From Vandiemenella viatica (taxonomy: Eukaryota > Arthropoda > Insecta > Orthoptera > Morabidae), in NCBI GenBank assembly GCA_031002005.1, contig CM061919.1:14517687-14581686 (forward strand): a stretch of 64,000 nucleotides of DNA, in the 5' to 3' direction. The position numbers and the translations under genes were made by a program. Positions 1 to 10,646 of this stretch are shown piece after piece. Position 1 is the first letter of the stretch. Each line of letters opens with the position of its first letter. The notes under the pieces were generated by a model, which searched no databases, had not been told where the DNA came from, and was given only the letters and a program-made list of their open reading frames with translations.

Positions 1-545
1 GAGTTCTGCTACTTTGGAAGCATAATTACTACCGATGGCCAAAGCAGGAATGATGTTAAATGCATAATAGCACTAGCAAAAAGAGCACTCATAAAAAAGA
101 GATATCTTTCAGTTTCAAATATTGATCTAGGACTTTTTTAAAATGTGTGAAGCATAGCACTTTATGGTAGCGAAGCATGGACTTTAGGAATACGAGAAAT
201 AAAGAAAATTGAAGCATTTGAGAGGTGGTGCTACAGAAGAATGTTGAAAATTAAGTGGTCAGACAAAGTACGAAATGAACGAGTTTTGGAAATGATGGGT
301 GAGGAAAGAATTTTGTGGATGGAACTTACAGAAAGAAGAGACAGGTTGGTAGGTCATATTTTGGGACATACGGGATTGGTTAATTTGTTAGTGGAGGGAA
401 CAGTCGAAGATAAGAACTGTAGAGGAACACAGAGATTAGAATATATGAAGCATATAAATGAGGACGTGGGTTGGGGGGAGGGGGCGGGTATGTAGAGATG
501 AAGAGGTCAGCACAAGATAAGAAGGGATGGAGGATTGACTGTGGT
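1..545 (+). pseudogene. RTE-type LINE, C-terminal ORF fragment
   Basis: This is the 3' end of the reverse-transcriptase ORF of an RTE-type non-LTR retrotransposon, cut off by the window start. In frame 1 it reads EFCYFGSIITTDGQS, then ALYGSEAWTLG, EAFERWCYRRMLKIKW and GLVNLLVEGTVEDK. These match the post-RT segment I know from insect 'endonuclease-reverse transcriptase' proteins. A stop interrupts the frame near position 140. A frameshift in the G-rich run near 470-490 moves the end (about 491-525, EMKRSAQDKKGWR) into another frame. It is therefore a dead copy. Fragments of the same family lie on the minus strand near 7.5, 9.5 and probably 44.5 kb. The family assignment is from memory of family motifs; the broken frame is directly visible. 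Confidence 0.8.
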
Positions 546-1496
546 TCTATCGGTAAACTCACTACAGTATCTTACTTTTACCTATGTTTCGTTTAATATT
601 GTTATTTCAGACTAAATTTTCTCCATTTTGATATTCATTTATTCTCGTAAATATAGAACTTCTTGGTCTCACAGTTATCAAACGAAACCTTATGCTTTAA
701 ATTTAATTTCTTTATTTCTTATAGCCATTTGGTAACATATTCTAGGCATTTACCTACGAATACTAGAAAGGTGTTTTTATTATATTACTTTCTGTGGAGG
801 ATTTGGCTTCAAAGGACACTTTGTTGGTTTCTTAACAGAAGAAACAAACTCTTTTACATTGTTTTAGCGCTGATTTTAAACTTGTCATAATATTGTACAC
901 ATCTACGATTGTGATGTTATTACCTTCAAGATGACTGCTTTGTGAAAGTTATGTAAAAAGTGGTTCGCGAAATTCAAAAAGATTTTAACTTTAATGTCTC
1001 CATCAGTTTCATTCATCGTCAATATATTTTGAATATATGTAGGACAATTTCCCCCTCCCTCCCTAATCTGATAAAACAATCGCTCAATGATTTCCAATTC
1101 ACACGAAATGGAATCATTTTCGTTATTGCTACCACTTTCCATAACTAATTTAATTTAATCAAATACCAAAAGGAAAAACAATCTCCAAGTGAAAATAATT
1201 AACGAAACAAAAAAGAAGCAATGACAATTTCACGAGTCAACATTTGTTAGACATTCGATATTAACGTAACCGTTCGGAGCACAGTAAGACAGAAGGACGT
1301 TCGGATACATGCACATCGCATCACTCACAAGATAAATCGTAATTTGCGTTCATAGATTGTACAAAGTGAGAAATTTGTTTATTGGTTTATTGGTTGGTTG
1401 CAAAAAAAGTTTGGCCCACCTACCCGAAATGTTGTATTTTCGCGTGCTACATATTTTTTCAACAGTATACTGTATAATACGCAGACCACAGTACAA
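546..1496. other. AT-rich stretch without a recognised gene
   Basis: I see no convincing gene here. A minus-strand ORF at 903-1142 (79 aa, starting MESGSNNEND) has a plausible amino-acid mix but no family I recognise, no clear splice signals and no neighbours to support it. The rest is AT-rich and unstructured. Confidence 0.4.
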
Positions 1497-2795
1497 TCTA
1501 TACTAAAATTATAAATGCGAAAGTAACTCTGTATGTCTCTCTGTCTGTCTATTACGTTCTTGGGCTAAACGGCTAGTCCAATCATGATGAAATTTGAAAA
1601 GGAGATGCAATTTGGGATTAGGACGGGCATAGGATACTTTTTCTGTATAAATAATACATATTGTCATACAATTTTGAAAAATTACTGTTCGGCGATAGAC
1701 AGACGCTTAGGATGTGTTAGTCTCTGTAGTACCTTCCCGTTTAGTGGACTGTTAACTCAGTGGTTAATGCACTTGTTTACTGATGTTTCGAGCGTGGTCT
1801 TCGGTTCAAATCTCGGTAGAAACAAAGATTTTTAAGAATTGTTTTTGATCGTATGAGCCACGCCTGGACGCTCAGTTGGTCGGAGCCCATAAATTTAGGG
1901 GTGCAATGCGTGGCAAGGCGCAGCAGGTATAACCATGCTGTAGGTGTATATTTTTTTACGCTGTATTGATCCCTCAGGCGTTGTTTCCCTCGCAGGCAGT
2001 GCGTGTGTTTCTGCACTAATAATATTATAACTGTGGAAGTAAGCCTCTGTGTGTTTGTTATGTTTTGACGACTAAATGGCTATACCGATATTGATGGAAT
2101 TTTACAAGGAAGTACTTTGTACCTGTAGGAAAGACACAGGATTTTTTTTTTTTTTTTTTTGTGTGAATAATAGTTTTAGTCAAGAAATTTTGAGAACTTA
2201 TTGAATGGTGGCAGACAGACAGATGCGTGAATTAGTCTGTAATGTTACGTCGGTTGCGCAAGCTGCACTTCTCGCGCAGTCTGTTAGTGTATGTTTTGTT
2301 AGTAAATTTTGTTTAGAGACAAAATGTATTATTTAGTATAGATGTAGATTTGCTCTGCCTAAAAGTTTCTTGCACCAGTTTATTTTGTCTTCTTTTTTGA
2401 CGTACCTTGCGAGCGTAAACCTGGCCTAAGGTGTAGCTCTAGAAGAGCATGAGCAGCTAAAGTTATTAGAACCCAAGAATCTGTTGCTCATGCTGAAGAA
2501 AGAAGAAAAGACCAAGCGGAAATAAAGCTGCCATAAGTTAAACACCCCCTCCCCCAAACACACACACACACACAAATCCCTGTACCTTCATTTTTTTCTG
2601 TTTTTAAATATGTTGGAAATTTATTCTGTTCATGAGATAGGTTCGATGCTAGAATGATATAGTGATGGATTTACTGTGAAATTATGCCGACGCGGTGTTG
2701 TTTGGGACAAATCTTACGTTACTAACAGCTTTCTATATGCGTTTCTGGCAATCAACTTCTAAGTCCACGCGTTCGAAGTCGCGGGTAACAGCTAG
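1497..2795 (+). mobile_element. Non-autonomous Helitron (TC...CTAG)
   Basis: The element begins TCTATACTAAAATTATAAA directly after an A and ends with CTAG (2792-2795) followed by T. This is the Helitron signature of insertion between A and T. Just before the end lies a GC-rich hairpin region (CGCG...CGCG, 2768-2783) running into CGGGTAACAG, a common insect Helitron 3' end. The 5' segment (1497-1620), with its CTGTCTGTCT run and 'GATGAAATTTG' block, is typical of insect Helitron-like repeats. No Rep/helicase is encoded, so the element would depend on one supplied in trans. A second, diverged copy of the head lies inside at about 2014-2160, and a tRNA-like SINE sits at about 1738-1850. Poly(T) occurs at 2144-2160. 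Confidence 0.7.
1738..1850 (+). repeat. tRNA-derived SINE-like segment inside the Helitron
   Basis: An A-box-like TAACTCAGTGGTTAATGC (about 1752) is followed at about 50 bp by a B-box-like GGTTCAAATC (about 1803). That is the internal RNA polymerase III promoter layout of a tRNA-derived SINE. The cloverleaf is not intact, so it is not a functional tRNA gene. It lies between the two Helitron head copies. The 3' limit is uncertain. Confidence 0.45.
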
Positions 2796-3729
2796 TACTA
2801 TATATTATAGTACGGTTGGCAACACTAGCTGCAGATTGAGCGACATTTTGAAGCAATGGAAAATATTCTAGACGCCTACAAAGGCACCGCTACAAGTTTC
2901 CAGAATTCTAAACAATAGGTAACTACTACAAACAATTAAAACTTTCTTAATACTACTTGGAACTAATATAATTTAAATATCGTCAATATCGTGGGAAGAA
3001 TGAACAAGTGAAAACAAAGTGAGTGATGAAAGTGGAACTGACAACTGATGTGATGAGAGAGTATAACAATTTATAGCAGATAAGCAACTACATTGATGAA
3101 ACTGTTATGCACGCGAGACAAAGAGAGAAGAAGGCAGGGAAAGAAAAGATCATGATTTCGTATTGAGAGAAGAATATAAAGGAGTTGAATATACGAAGGG
3201 AAGAATGGAGAAAAGCGAGTGTGTAGGAGATTGGTTTGAAGTCGAAGAAGCATGATGTGAATTAATACTGAAGAACAAAAAATATGAGAATGATAATGAA
3301 GAATAAAAGCAACATATTTCACAAACAATTGAATTATGAGAGTGCACTGGTAAAGAAGAAAGTACAATCTGATTGCCTTAGAGATGGAAAAAGGAATATA
3401 AGTCTGTTCTTTGTGAACTAGGAGACCTATCAAGATGTTTTAAAAAGAAGAATCTGGAAAGAAGAACAGTAAATACGCTAGGTATCTGGAAGATTTAAGA
3501 CAAATGAACCAGTTAGGAAACGAAGTAGAGGTTACGAAAGTTATTGTAAAGCACCAGTAGAAAAAAGGAGAGGAGTAGATTGAGTGCAACAAAAGAAAAT
3601 GTAATTATGAAGCCGTATTTTGAATAAAGATGGAACCTTTTAGAAAAGAATACCAACCTGACGAAATAATTATCATATGAGAGAATGAAGTTATATGAAT
3701 AGCCCAACTTGATTGGAAAATTTAGTATT
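2796..3729. other. Purine-rich stretch, no gene seen
   Basis: The plus strand from about 2990 to 3700 is unusually rich in A and G (many GAAGAA/AGAGA runs). This makes long but low-complexity minus-strand ORFs, for example 3071-3433. I see no family motif in either strand. It may be decayed coding sequence of an unrecognised element, but nothing supports a specific call. Confidence 0.35.
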
Positions 3730-4727
3730 CAGGGCCGCATTTAGGCCCCTTTGTGGTGCGGGCCGGCACCAAGTGCAAAAAAATAAATAAATATCAAACA
3801 TGTACAAAGGAAGTGATCTATTTCAAAACGTTTTTAGCATCGAAAGTCTGGAAATGCTATAATGCTAGTTAAGATCGAAAAACAACGTTCGTGCATGCGC
3901 ATTTCCATCCTCTGGAGAAAATAATTTTTCTGTGCACCTATACCGAAAAGAAACAACTTTGCGTTACAGCTGGGACTTACACCCTTGTAACATAAGGTTG
4001 CAGTATACTGTGGTGGGGGAGTATTAATGTAGATTGAAGTCACTGCCGTACCCCTGCAATGCGAACTAAAATTCCCTAGCCTTCATGTCCGGAAGGTTAG
4101 GTAAGATAAATTCATTTTGCATATGATGTAAACAGTAGCTGTGGGAGGTCCAAGTTATAACATTTTTTTATAAAGTAAGTCTTTATTAAAAATACTTTCG
4201 TTTATAATTGAAATAGGTGTAGTTAGAATTCAATATTATGTCTATTTTTTAATTCGTTTTATTTAATTTGAAACTTTTATTTCTTTTAAAACTATTTCAG
4301 CATTAAGAGTCGCTGTCTTCTGTTGGTTTGCTTGTGTGAATAATCAATAATGTGTTTTTAATCTTTCTCTGTTGCTTTCTTTGGTGATCTTAATAATCTT
4401 TTATCGTTTGTTTTATTTTAACATTTAGATCTACACTTTGATATTGTTATTAAAAGTTTTGAGTTTGTAATTCAACGGGCTTTTGCTAAGGGTGTTTGGT
4501 TGCAACATCACAGCTATCTTAGGCAGCACCTATCGATCATCAGTCTAAAAGTTTAACGTGTGAGTATCACTTTCTAACCTCGTTCACTTCTGTCTAGGAG
4601 ACAATAAAGAACGCGAGTTTCGAACTTTCTATACTTTATTATTATTATTATAATTACTCCGCGATTCACGAAAAGTGTGTGGCAGTGGGTGCATTGCACC
4701 TATCGAAAAGGGTTATGGTTTGGAAGG

Positions 4728-4832
4728 GTTATAAGGGATATGGCAGGAGGCGCCCATAGGCTATTGTGAGGAACCATCCCCGCATTCGCGTGGAGTGATC
4801 TGGGATAACCATGGAAAACCAAGATCAGGATG
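4728..4832 (-). repeat. SINE-A-like block in the LINE 3' UTR
   Basis: Read on the minus strand, the LINE 3' UTR contains GGTTTTCCATGGTTATCCC, then ATCACTCCACGCGAATGC, then GGGGATGGTTCC. This closely parallels the body of the SINE-A copies (GGTTTTCCATGGTTTCCC, ATCACTCCAGGCAAATGC, CGGGATGCTTCC). No tRNA head precedes it here. It reads continuously with the LINE C-terminus and its AAT tail, so it appears to belong to the LINE itself, although an old SINE fragment cannot be excluded. Confidence 0.6.
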
Positions 4833-4980
4833 GCCGATGTGCTTTATCGAGAGCTACTCCTGTCGGATTTTAAGTTTACTCGCCCGGTAAATCCTTTCTA
4901 TTCCATTCCCTAATCGCTCGTGGGAAAAAATGAGTACAGAAATGAATCGGTTCTGGCCCTGATTTCTCTTATCTTATTTT

Positions 4981-5240
4981 CGCGACCGAGCGTGGCGGTG
5001 TAACGGTTAGCGTTCTCGCCTCGCATTCGGGAGGACGGCGGTTCGAATTACCGTCCGGGCATCAAGATTTGGGTTTTCCATGGTTTCCCAAATCACTCCA
5101 GGCAAATGCCGGGATGCTTCCTTAAAAAGGCCATGGCCGAATTCCTTCCCATTCCTTGCCCCCATCCTTGCCTCCCATCCTTTCCCGTCTCTAAAGACCT
5201 CGCTGTTGAGAGACGAAAAGCAGTTAAAAAAAAAAAAAAA
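4981..5240 (+). mobile_element. SINE-A copy, full length, inside the LINE
   Basis: This is a tRNA-derived SINE. The head carries an A-box region (GTGTAACGGTTAGCG, about 4998) and a B-box (GGTTCGAATTACC, 5040). The body follows (CCATGGTTTCCCAAATCAC, 5080-5098; TGCCGGGATGCTTCC), then a conserved GACCTCGCTG motif near 5200 and an A-rich tail (5225-5240). It lies antisense within the CR1/L2-like LINE ORF, which continues on both sides. Short ATTTTCG/ATTTCG duplications at the borders look like the target-site duplication. Confidence 0.85.
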
Positions 5241-6792
5241 ATTTCGTGGTCATTTCGAGATATGAATGTTGCTGGTAGCAATATTTGCTGGCTGTCATTC
5301 CAAAATACGTCTGTCGTGAATTTTTCAATTAGCTTCCGTCGAGAGCAACGCCTTCGGTGTTCCAGGTCTTCCCAACCTAACTCCTTCAACATCGCACTTA
5401 CGCTTTCCCTCCAACTATATATACCTGTCACGAATCTGGCTGCTCTCCTTTGGACCTTCTCTAAAGCCTCCATTAACCCCTTTTGATGGGGACCCCATAC
5501 AGAACAACAATACTCTAAGTGAGGACGTACTAGTGACTTGTATACAATAGATTTAACTTCATGAGTGCATTGATTTAAATTACGACCTAGAAATCGGAGC
5601 ATACGATTTGCTTTTTCCATTACACTTCTCGATATGCTCATTCCACGACAAATTATTACGAAATGTTACCCCTAAGGTATTTAGCAGAATCTACCGTTCT
5701 AAGGACAGTGCCATTAATTGAATATTCTTAGTTAAATGGTGTCACCTTTTTACTTACACGCATGACTTGGAACTTTTTAGCATTTAACTCCAACTGCCAA
5801 TCTTTACACCACGCAATTATTTTCATAATATCGTCTTGTAACAAAGCGCAGTCGTCCTGGGTTTTGATTTCGCGATAAATAATAGCATCATCGGCAAATA
5901 ATCTTTTCATCCCCCCTATTATGTCGCATAGATCATTGATGTATATGAGAAACAATAGAGGCCCTAACACGCTTCCCTGGGGAACTCCAGACCCCACTTC
6001 AGTAAGTGATGAACGCTCACCGTCGTGAACTACACACTGTGTTCTGCCCTTCAGGAAGTCTGCAACCCAGTCGTATATTTGTCTAGATATGCCGTAACCG
6101 CGAAGGTTCCTAAGTAACCTAGTGTGAGGCAAAGTGTCGAAAGCTCTTTTAAAGTCTAATAGAACCAAATCTACCTGGGATTGCTCATCTATAATTCGGC
6201 ACAAGTCGTGAATTAGAAGTGCAAGTTGTGTTTCGCAGCATCGGCCTTTTCTGAATCTATGTTGATTTGGATTTAAAAGCTCACCTTCATACAAGAACCG
6301 CATGACATTTGAATAGATGATATGTTCTAAAATCCTGCAAAATATTGATGTTAACGAGATCGGCCTATAATTCTGAGGATCATTAACATTCCCATTTTTA
6401 AACACTCGGAGTTACGATAGCGGTCTTCCATTCGGCTGGTATTTTTCCTTGATCCAAAGAGACGGTATACAATTTCATCAAATACGGTGCAATTTCCTTA
6501 GCGTATCTTGAGTAGAATCTTGTAGGAATACCGTCTGGTCCGGGAGCCTTATTGGTTGTTACATTCATAAGCAGTTTAGTTATCTTCAGTAAGCTATCCT
6601 CCTATATTTTTACTATCTTTACACTATCCAGCATTTTACATTAAAAGTTTTATTAATTTAATAATAAATAATCGGTATTTGTTTATATATACAAAGGCCC
6701 CCTCCACAGTTGTAGCCTACGGACCCACAGATCCCAAAGGGACCGCTCCACAGGTATAGCCTAAGAGGCTACAGATCTTAAATGCGGCTCAG

Positions 6793-7439
6793 GCAGTATC
6801 GTTCGTTTATGGGAAAATAGTGGTAATTTACCATGACTTAATCGGAAAAATAGTAGGATTTATTTTTTAAAAAAAGAACTAAATGCATTTGCTATGATGT
6901 AACAGACGTAGGATTTGAATCACCTAACCCTTAGTAGATATAAGGACAAATATCACTGCGGACAGAGAAGGTTATTTTAATTACAATCTTATTATTATAA
7001 ATTTAAAAATTACTGTAAATTACTATTGTATTGAAGAATCTGTATCTGGAATAGAATAATGCGGGCCGTGAGCAACCCGAAGACAAGGAATAAATGAGAG
7101 GCATCAAGATACGCAGATCAATAGTCGAAGGTGAGTTGATGAAGAGTTAAGTTGACGAAAAGACGACTTGATCAAGAAAGACATGTAGAAAACTTCTAGG
7201 GTGATCAATGTTGTTAAGCGGGGCTTCACAATGGAAGCGGTGCAAGCTTCGAAACGTCGCCTAAAGATTAAACTTTGACGCAGCTTGAAACCCGAGAAGT
7301 TTATCTACAGTATTACCGCCACGAAACTGTGCATACTTAAGATAGACATGGTTTATAAAGCTTTGTAAGTAGCTATGGCCAAGACTATATGTGATGTAAT
7401 ATACAAAGATGTATTAAGAAGTATTTTTGCTGTTATCAA
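6793..7439. other. AT-rich stretch, nothing recognised
   Basis: No ORF of note, no repeat structure and no known element ends are seen in this interval. Confidence 0.4.
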
Positions 7440-7880
7440 TCTCGCTGCAGGCTTGATACAATGCAGCATTTCTTCCTCTCTTCAGCAAATCACTTAATAT
7501 CAATAGCACTCACAATTTATGTATCTAATTAATTGATTCATATACTTCAATCCTTGTCTTCTTCTAAGGTTCATATCTTCTACGGTTCCCTCTATTAACA
7601 AATTAACCAGTCCCGCATGCCTTAAAATATTACCCACCATCCTTTTCTTTCTGTAAGGCTCTTCTACAAACTTCCTTCCTCGCCCATCATTTCCAAAACA
7701 CGTATTTTTGTTTTGTTTTATCTGTTATCTTATTTTTCATCATACCCTCTGTAGAACAACAGCTCAAATGCTCACTCTTTCTGGTGTTCCTAAACTTCGT
7801 GCTTCGCTACAATAAAGTGTTATTCTCTCAGAGTCCTAGATCAAAATTTGAAACTAAAAAATGTCTCTCATTCACAAAGG
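7440..7880 (-). pseudogene. RTE LINE 3' fragment
   Basis: The minus strand from about 7700 to 7530 reads RKKRMVGNILRHAGLVNLL, then IEGTVEDMN. This is the same conserved C-terminal block as in the fragment at 1-545 (HTGLVNLLVEGTVED). More distal parts are degraded by stops and indels, and no RT core is present. It is a 5'-truncated, inactive copy of the RTE family. Confidence 0.65.
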
Positions 7881-9104
7881 ATATTTTCGCTATTGCCATC
7901 CTGCTTTTACCACATTCCTGTATCGGGCATGAGCTGTAATTTTACTTCCTGTGTAACAGAATTCAGTTATTTCTGCTATTTCGTCTGACCCACTCCTTAT
8001 ACCGGGAATCAGTAAGTCGGTGGTGCACTACATGAAGGAGAGGTTGACGTTTGTTAGGAAGAGGCTATTACAGGTCTCTCTCAAGGCCTTAGTCCCTTAT
8101 TAAGAAATATATTTCACAAAATTTACAACTATAAAATAAATAAATGTCCAAAGTGACTATCTTACTGGACGGTATTAATATAAAGCAGAGAAACTATCTA
8201 AGGTAACCAGTAGAGAAGGCTAAACATGTTTCTCTGGAAGTGAACGGAAAATATTGAATAATATACACGGGAGTGCCGACAGTCGGCGTCCCTTTAAGAC
8301 ACAGAAAAGGCCGCACAGTATGCTACTTCTACTGAAAGGGGACAAAGTAAAAAGAGAATAGATGAACATTAAGTTAAATCATAACAAGTGGAAGTGTACG
8401 TGTAGTTATGTAAAATACGTCAAAATGAATCTTAAAACATTCATCTAGTAGGGTTACGTCTATATCATTACGGATGAGATAAAGGACATAAGGTGCCGAA
8501 CTGGTTGCCCTTTCTATTATCGTGCCTAGAGGCGTAGGATTGCGGAGAGGAGAGATTTGATTTGTTACTAAATACCGTCTGTTACCCACGGTTATGTTTG
8601 TTCATTCCACACAATTTAAAGAATTTGTGTTTAGTTAGAATGTTAGAAATTTCACGCAGACAGAACTTCGCACTATGTAGTAAAGGTATACAGATCATGA
8701 CAACGATCTGCTCCGGACGAAGTAGTACTGGACCTTTAAGTGACAGTAAGAATTCCCTCTTAAAAATTTGTGGTATTTATATTAATTTTCGTCAAAAATA
8801 GAAGAATTATGCTGGGTGCAATTTTCGTATCATGAAATAAGTGCAAAATATTTTGGTGACTTTCTTCAACTGGGACACACTTTAGACTCAGACGTTGATA
8901 ATCAACTCAAGACGTTGATAATCACAACCTTACTGGCATCGTAATGTCATAATTTATTTCCTTTGTTCATTGTCTTGAAATTTTACACTTTAGCTTGATA
9001 ATTTAGTTTTATTGTCATATGCTTATCATACCAAAGAGCTGACCCTCCTTCGTCTTTTGCTATCCCTGTATTTTCAGTACCGTTTTTGAAGGTTAGTTTC
9101 CATA
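7881..9104. other. No gene recognised
   Basis: This is AT-rich DNA. Minor structure only: a short hairpin GCCGACAGTCGGC near 8276, and a near-duplicate 'AGACGTTGATAATCA' twice at about 8890-8925. The ORFs at 8374-8589 (minus) and 8562-8801 (plus) have no recognisable domain. Confidence 0.35.
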
Positions 9105-9215
9105 GAGCAGTCATCAGAAGTGATCAGACGCTTGGGTAGAGGCACGTACGGACCAGACTGGTCTCAAACCAGCGACCAGAGAGCAGCGAGGCCATCACGC
9201 TAGTCCTACTCATTC
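9105..9215 (-). repeat. Possible tRNA-derived SINE fragment
   Basis: On the minus strand GACTAGCGTGATGG is followed by a B-box-like GGTTTGAGACC, with spacing similar to a tRNA-derived SINE head. No A-rich tail or target duplication is visible, so only a head remnant can be proposed. Confidence 0.3.
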
Positions 9216-9339
9216 ATCTCGTCAGCTGTTACAGACACAGGGAGAAGCTACATCTTCCCAATTATTCCACATTAGGAGTCAAAATACTGGCCTGTGTGTC
9301 CTCTAAAACTTCTATAAAACTAGGTGATTGTTTTTCATA

Positions 9340-10330
9340 TTCTGCGCAGTGTTCGAAGTGAAATGTTTTTTTCTTTGCTACCTTCAGTATCTAGACTGAT
9401 TTGATGCAATCCTCCATTTCTTCCTTTCTTGCGCTAACCTCTTAATCCTTACAAACTAAGTCCTCAATTATCTTCTTCATATATTCTAATTCCGGCACAG
9501 TTCCTTACATCAACTCGAGTAGCAAACTAACCAATGCCGCAAGTCTAAAAATGTGACCCACAGTTTTGCCTTTTCTTCCTGTAAGACTCTTCCACAAACT
9601 TGTTTTCACACCAGTCATTTCCGAAACAGGCTTAATTGTAGTTTATCTGTCCACTAAATTTTAGTATTCTTGTAAAGCATAACATTCAATGGTACTAGTT
9701 TCCTCTTCTCTGGTGTTTCTAAAGTCAATTCTTCACACAAAGTGCTGTGGTGTACACATACAGCTTTAAAAAGTTCTTTCTGAGTTCCAATAAGTATTTG
9801 AAACGGGGATTCTATCATTACCGTGGCGCCACAATCTGATGATTGATTCTTATAGAACTCGACGAAAAAAATCGAAAATAAAGAATAAAAGTTTTTGATA
9901 TCTCGCTTGGTTCTCGAGATATTGTATCTTAAAAGTGAGGAGGTTAGGGTGAGATCCGACCTGGACCAGAATTTTTTTTCACCAAAACCACCATATCTAC
10001 ATGGTGGAAATGCACTAAAGGTGTTTTATTTTCTTCCTAGTGATTGTTGCTAGGTTGAAATACGGCCTGGACCAGAAGAAAAAAACACCAAAAGCAGAAG
10101 GAACTATAACTATGACTGATTTTTAAAACCAAGCGAGATATCAAAACATTTTATTCTTTATTTTCGATTTATTTCGTCGAGTTCTACAAAAATTCATTAT
10201 CAGATTTTGGCGCCACGGTAATGATAGAATTGCCTTTGAAACTAAAAATGTTTCCAATTTTTCAAGAAGTTTCTTTTCGCTATTGCTTTTCGGCTTTTAA
10301 CAGCATTTCCACTACGTCCATCATTTTACT
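9340..10330 (-). pseudogene. RTE LINE 3' fragment split by a MITE
   Basis: On the minus strand, 9830-9370 shows the degraded C-terminal and 3' region of the RTE family, including RKKRQ-like and KRLAQER-like remains. The same order of blocks occurs as in the copies at 1-545 and 7440-7880. It is interrupted by the MITE at 9805-10234, and its continuation at 10235-10330 again resembles the sequence after position 7840 (TTTGAAACTAAAAA). Many stops are present, so it is inactive. Confidence 0.55.
9805..10234. mobile_element. 430-bp MITE with about 100-bp TIRs and 8-bp TSD
   Basis: The left end GGGGATTCTATCATTACC is inverted at the right end (reverse complement GGCAATTCTATCATTACC). The inverted arms continue for about 100 bp through CCGTGGCGCCA, GAACTCGACGAAA and GATATCTCGCTTGG. 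The direct 8-mer TTTGAAAC flanks both sides (9797-9804 and 10235-10242). An 8-bp duplication fits hAT or similar cut-and-paste transposases. The centre holds two related copies of a GGCCTGGACCAGAA-type block. There is no coding capacity. Related sequence recurs as a tandem array at 58904-59395. Confidence 0.75.
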
Positions 10331-10646
10331 TAACATGTAAGAGAATTCGCTTACTTCTCCTAGTTACAGGGCAATAATTCTCGAAGGAAACAGATGTTTT
10401 CTGTTGCTTAGTAACAGAGAGGTTCTTGCGATCATAGAAGTCAGCATCAGCAACAGTGAAGCAATAGACATTCTGTATCCGCAGAGGATAGTCGAATACG
10501 ATGTCGATTCCTCCATCTCCAATGCTGTCAGTATCAAAACGCTTCGTAATAATTGCACCATCGTTATTAGTTGAGCCCTGTCTGGAAACATGCCAGCCAT
10601 AATATGACGACAACGGCTTGCGCGACCTCTTGTACGACAAGAGCAC
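10326..10646 (-). other. Unassigned ORF, candidate exon
   Basis: A 106-aa open frame runs on the minus strand. Its middle part (ITKRFDTDSIGDGGIDIVFD, then YPLRIQNVYCFTVADADFYD) has a balanced composition unlike the AT-rich noise around it. A possible splice acceptor TTTCCAG precedes it near 10586. I do not recognise the family. It overlaps a plus-strand ORF that may be TE-derived, so at most one of the two is real. It could be a host exon, a transposon exon or chance. Confidence 0.2.

Larger units (their letters stand above)
4640..6605 (-). mobile_element. CR1/L2-like LINE, 5'-truncated and frameshifted ORF2
   Basis: The minus strand encodes a reverse transcriptase. From right to left it shows APGPDGIPTRF (about 6550), the YRPISLTS block (6360), GFRKG-like RFRKGRC (6250), LLDFKRAFD (6150), SGVPQGSVLGPLLFLIYIND (about 5995-5940) and the catalytic FADD (5900). 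The thumb and C-terminal part follow (RPHLEYCCSVWGPH, VQRRAARFV, 5540-5430). The frame breaks near 6405 and several times between 5728 and 5641. A SINE then interrupts it at 4981-5240. The ORF resumes beyond the SINE as SFFPRAIREWN (4920-4890), a CR1/L2-type C-terminus, followed by a 3' UTR ending in an (AAT)n tail (4636-4655). The 5' half is missing. It is inactive. Clade placement is by motif memory. Confidence 0.8.
3730..6792. mobile_element. Possible hAT-like element hosting a LINE and a SINE
   Basis: CAGGGCCGCATTTA at 3730 is mirrored at the right end (about 6778-6792), whose reverse complement reads CTGAGCCGCATTTA. Most of the first 14 bases match, as expected for short hAT-type terminal inverted repeats. 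The flanks TTAGTATT and GCAGTATC agree at 5 of 8 positions, which could be an old 8-bp target duplication. The inside is mostly a later LINE insertion (about 4640-6605). No transposase is recognisable. Both terminal match and duplication are weak, so this is a tentative reconstruction. Confidence 0.35.

Noticed and set aside
3071..3433. 120-aa minus-strand ORF
   Set aside because: Composition follows the purine-rich plus strand (Leu/Phe/Ser/Ile-rich), with no motif or supporting signal.
4984..5060. tRNA-like heads with B-box GGTTCGA (here and at 31.4, 36.1, 50.3, 52.6 kb) considered as tRNA genes
   Set aside because: None folds into a full cloverleaf with a CCA-ready acceptor stem, and all continue into the same 160-180-bp SINE body and A tail.
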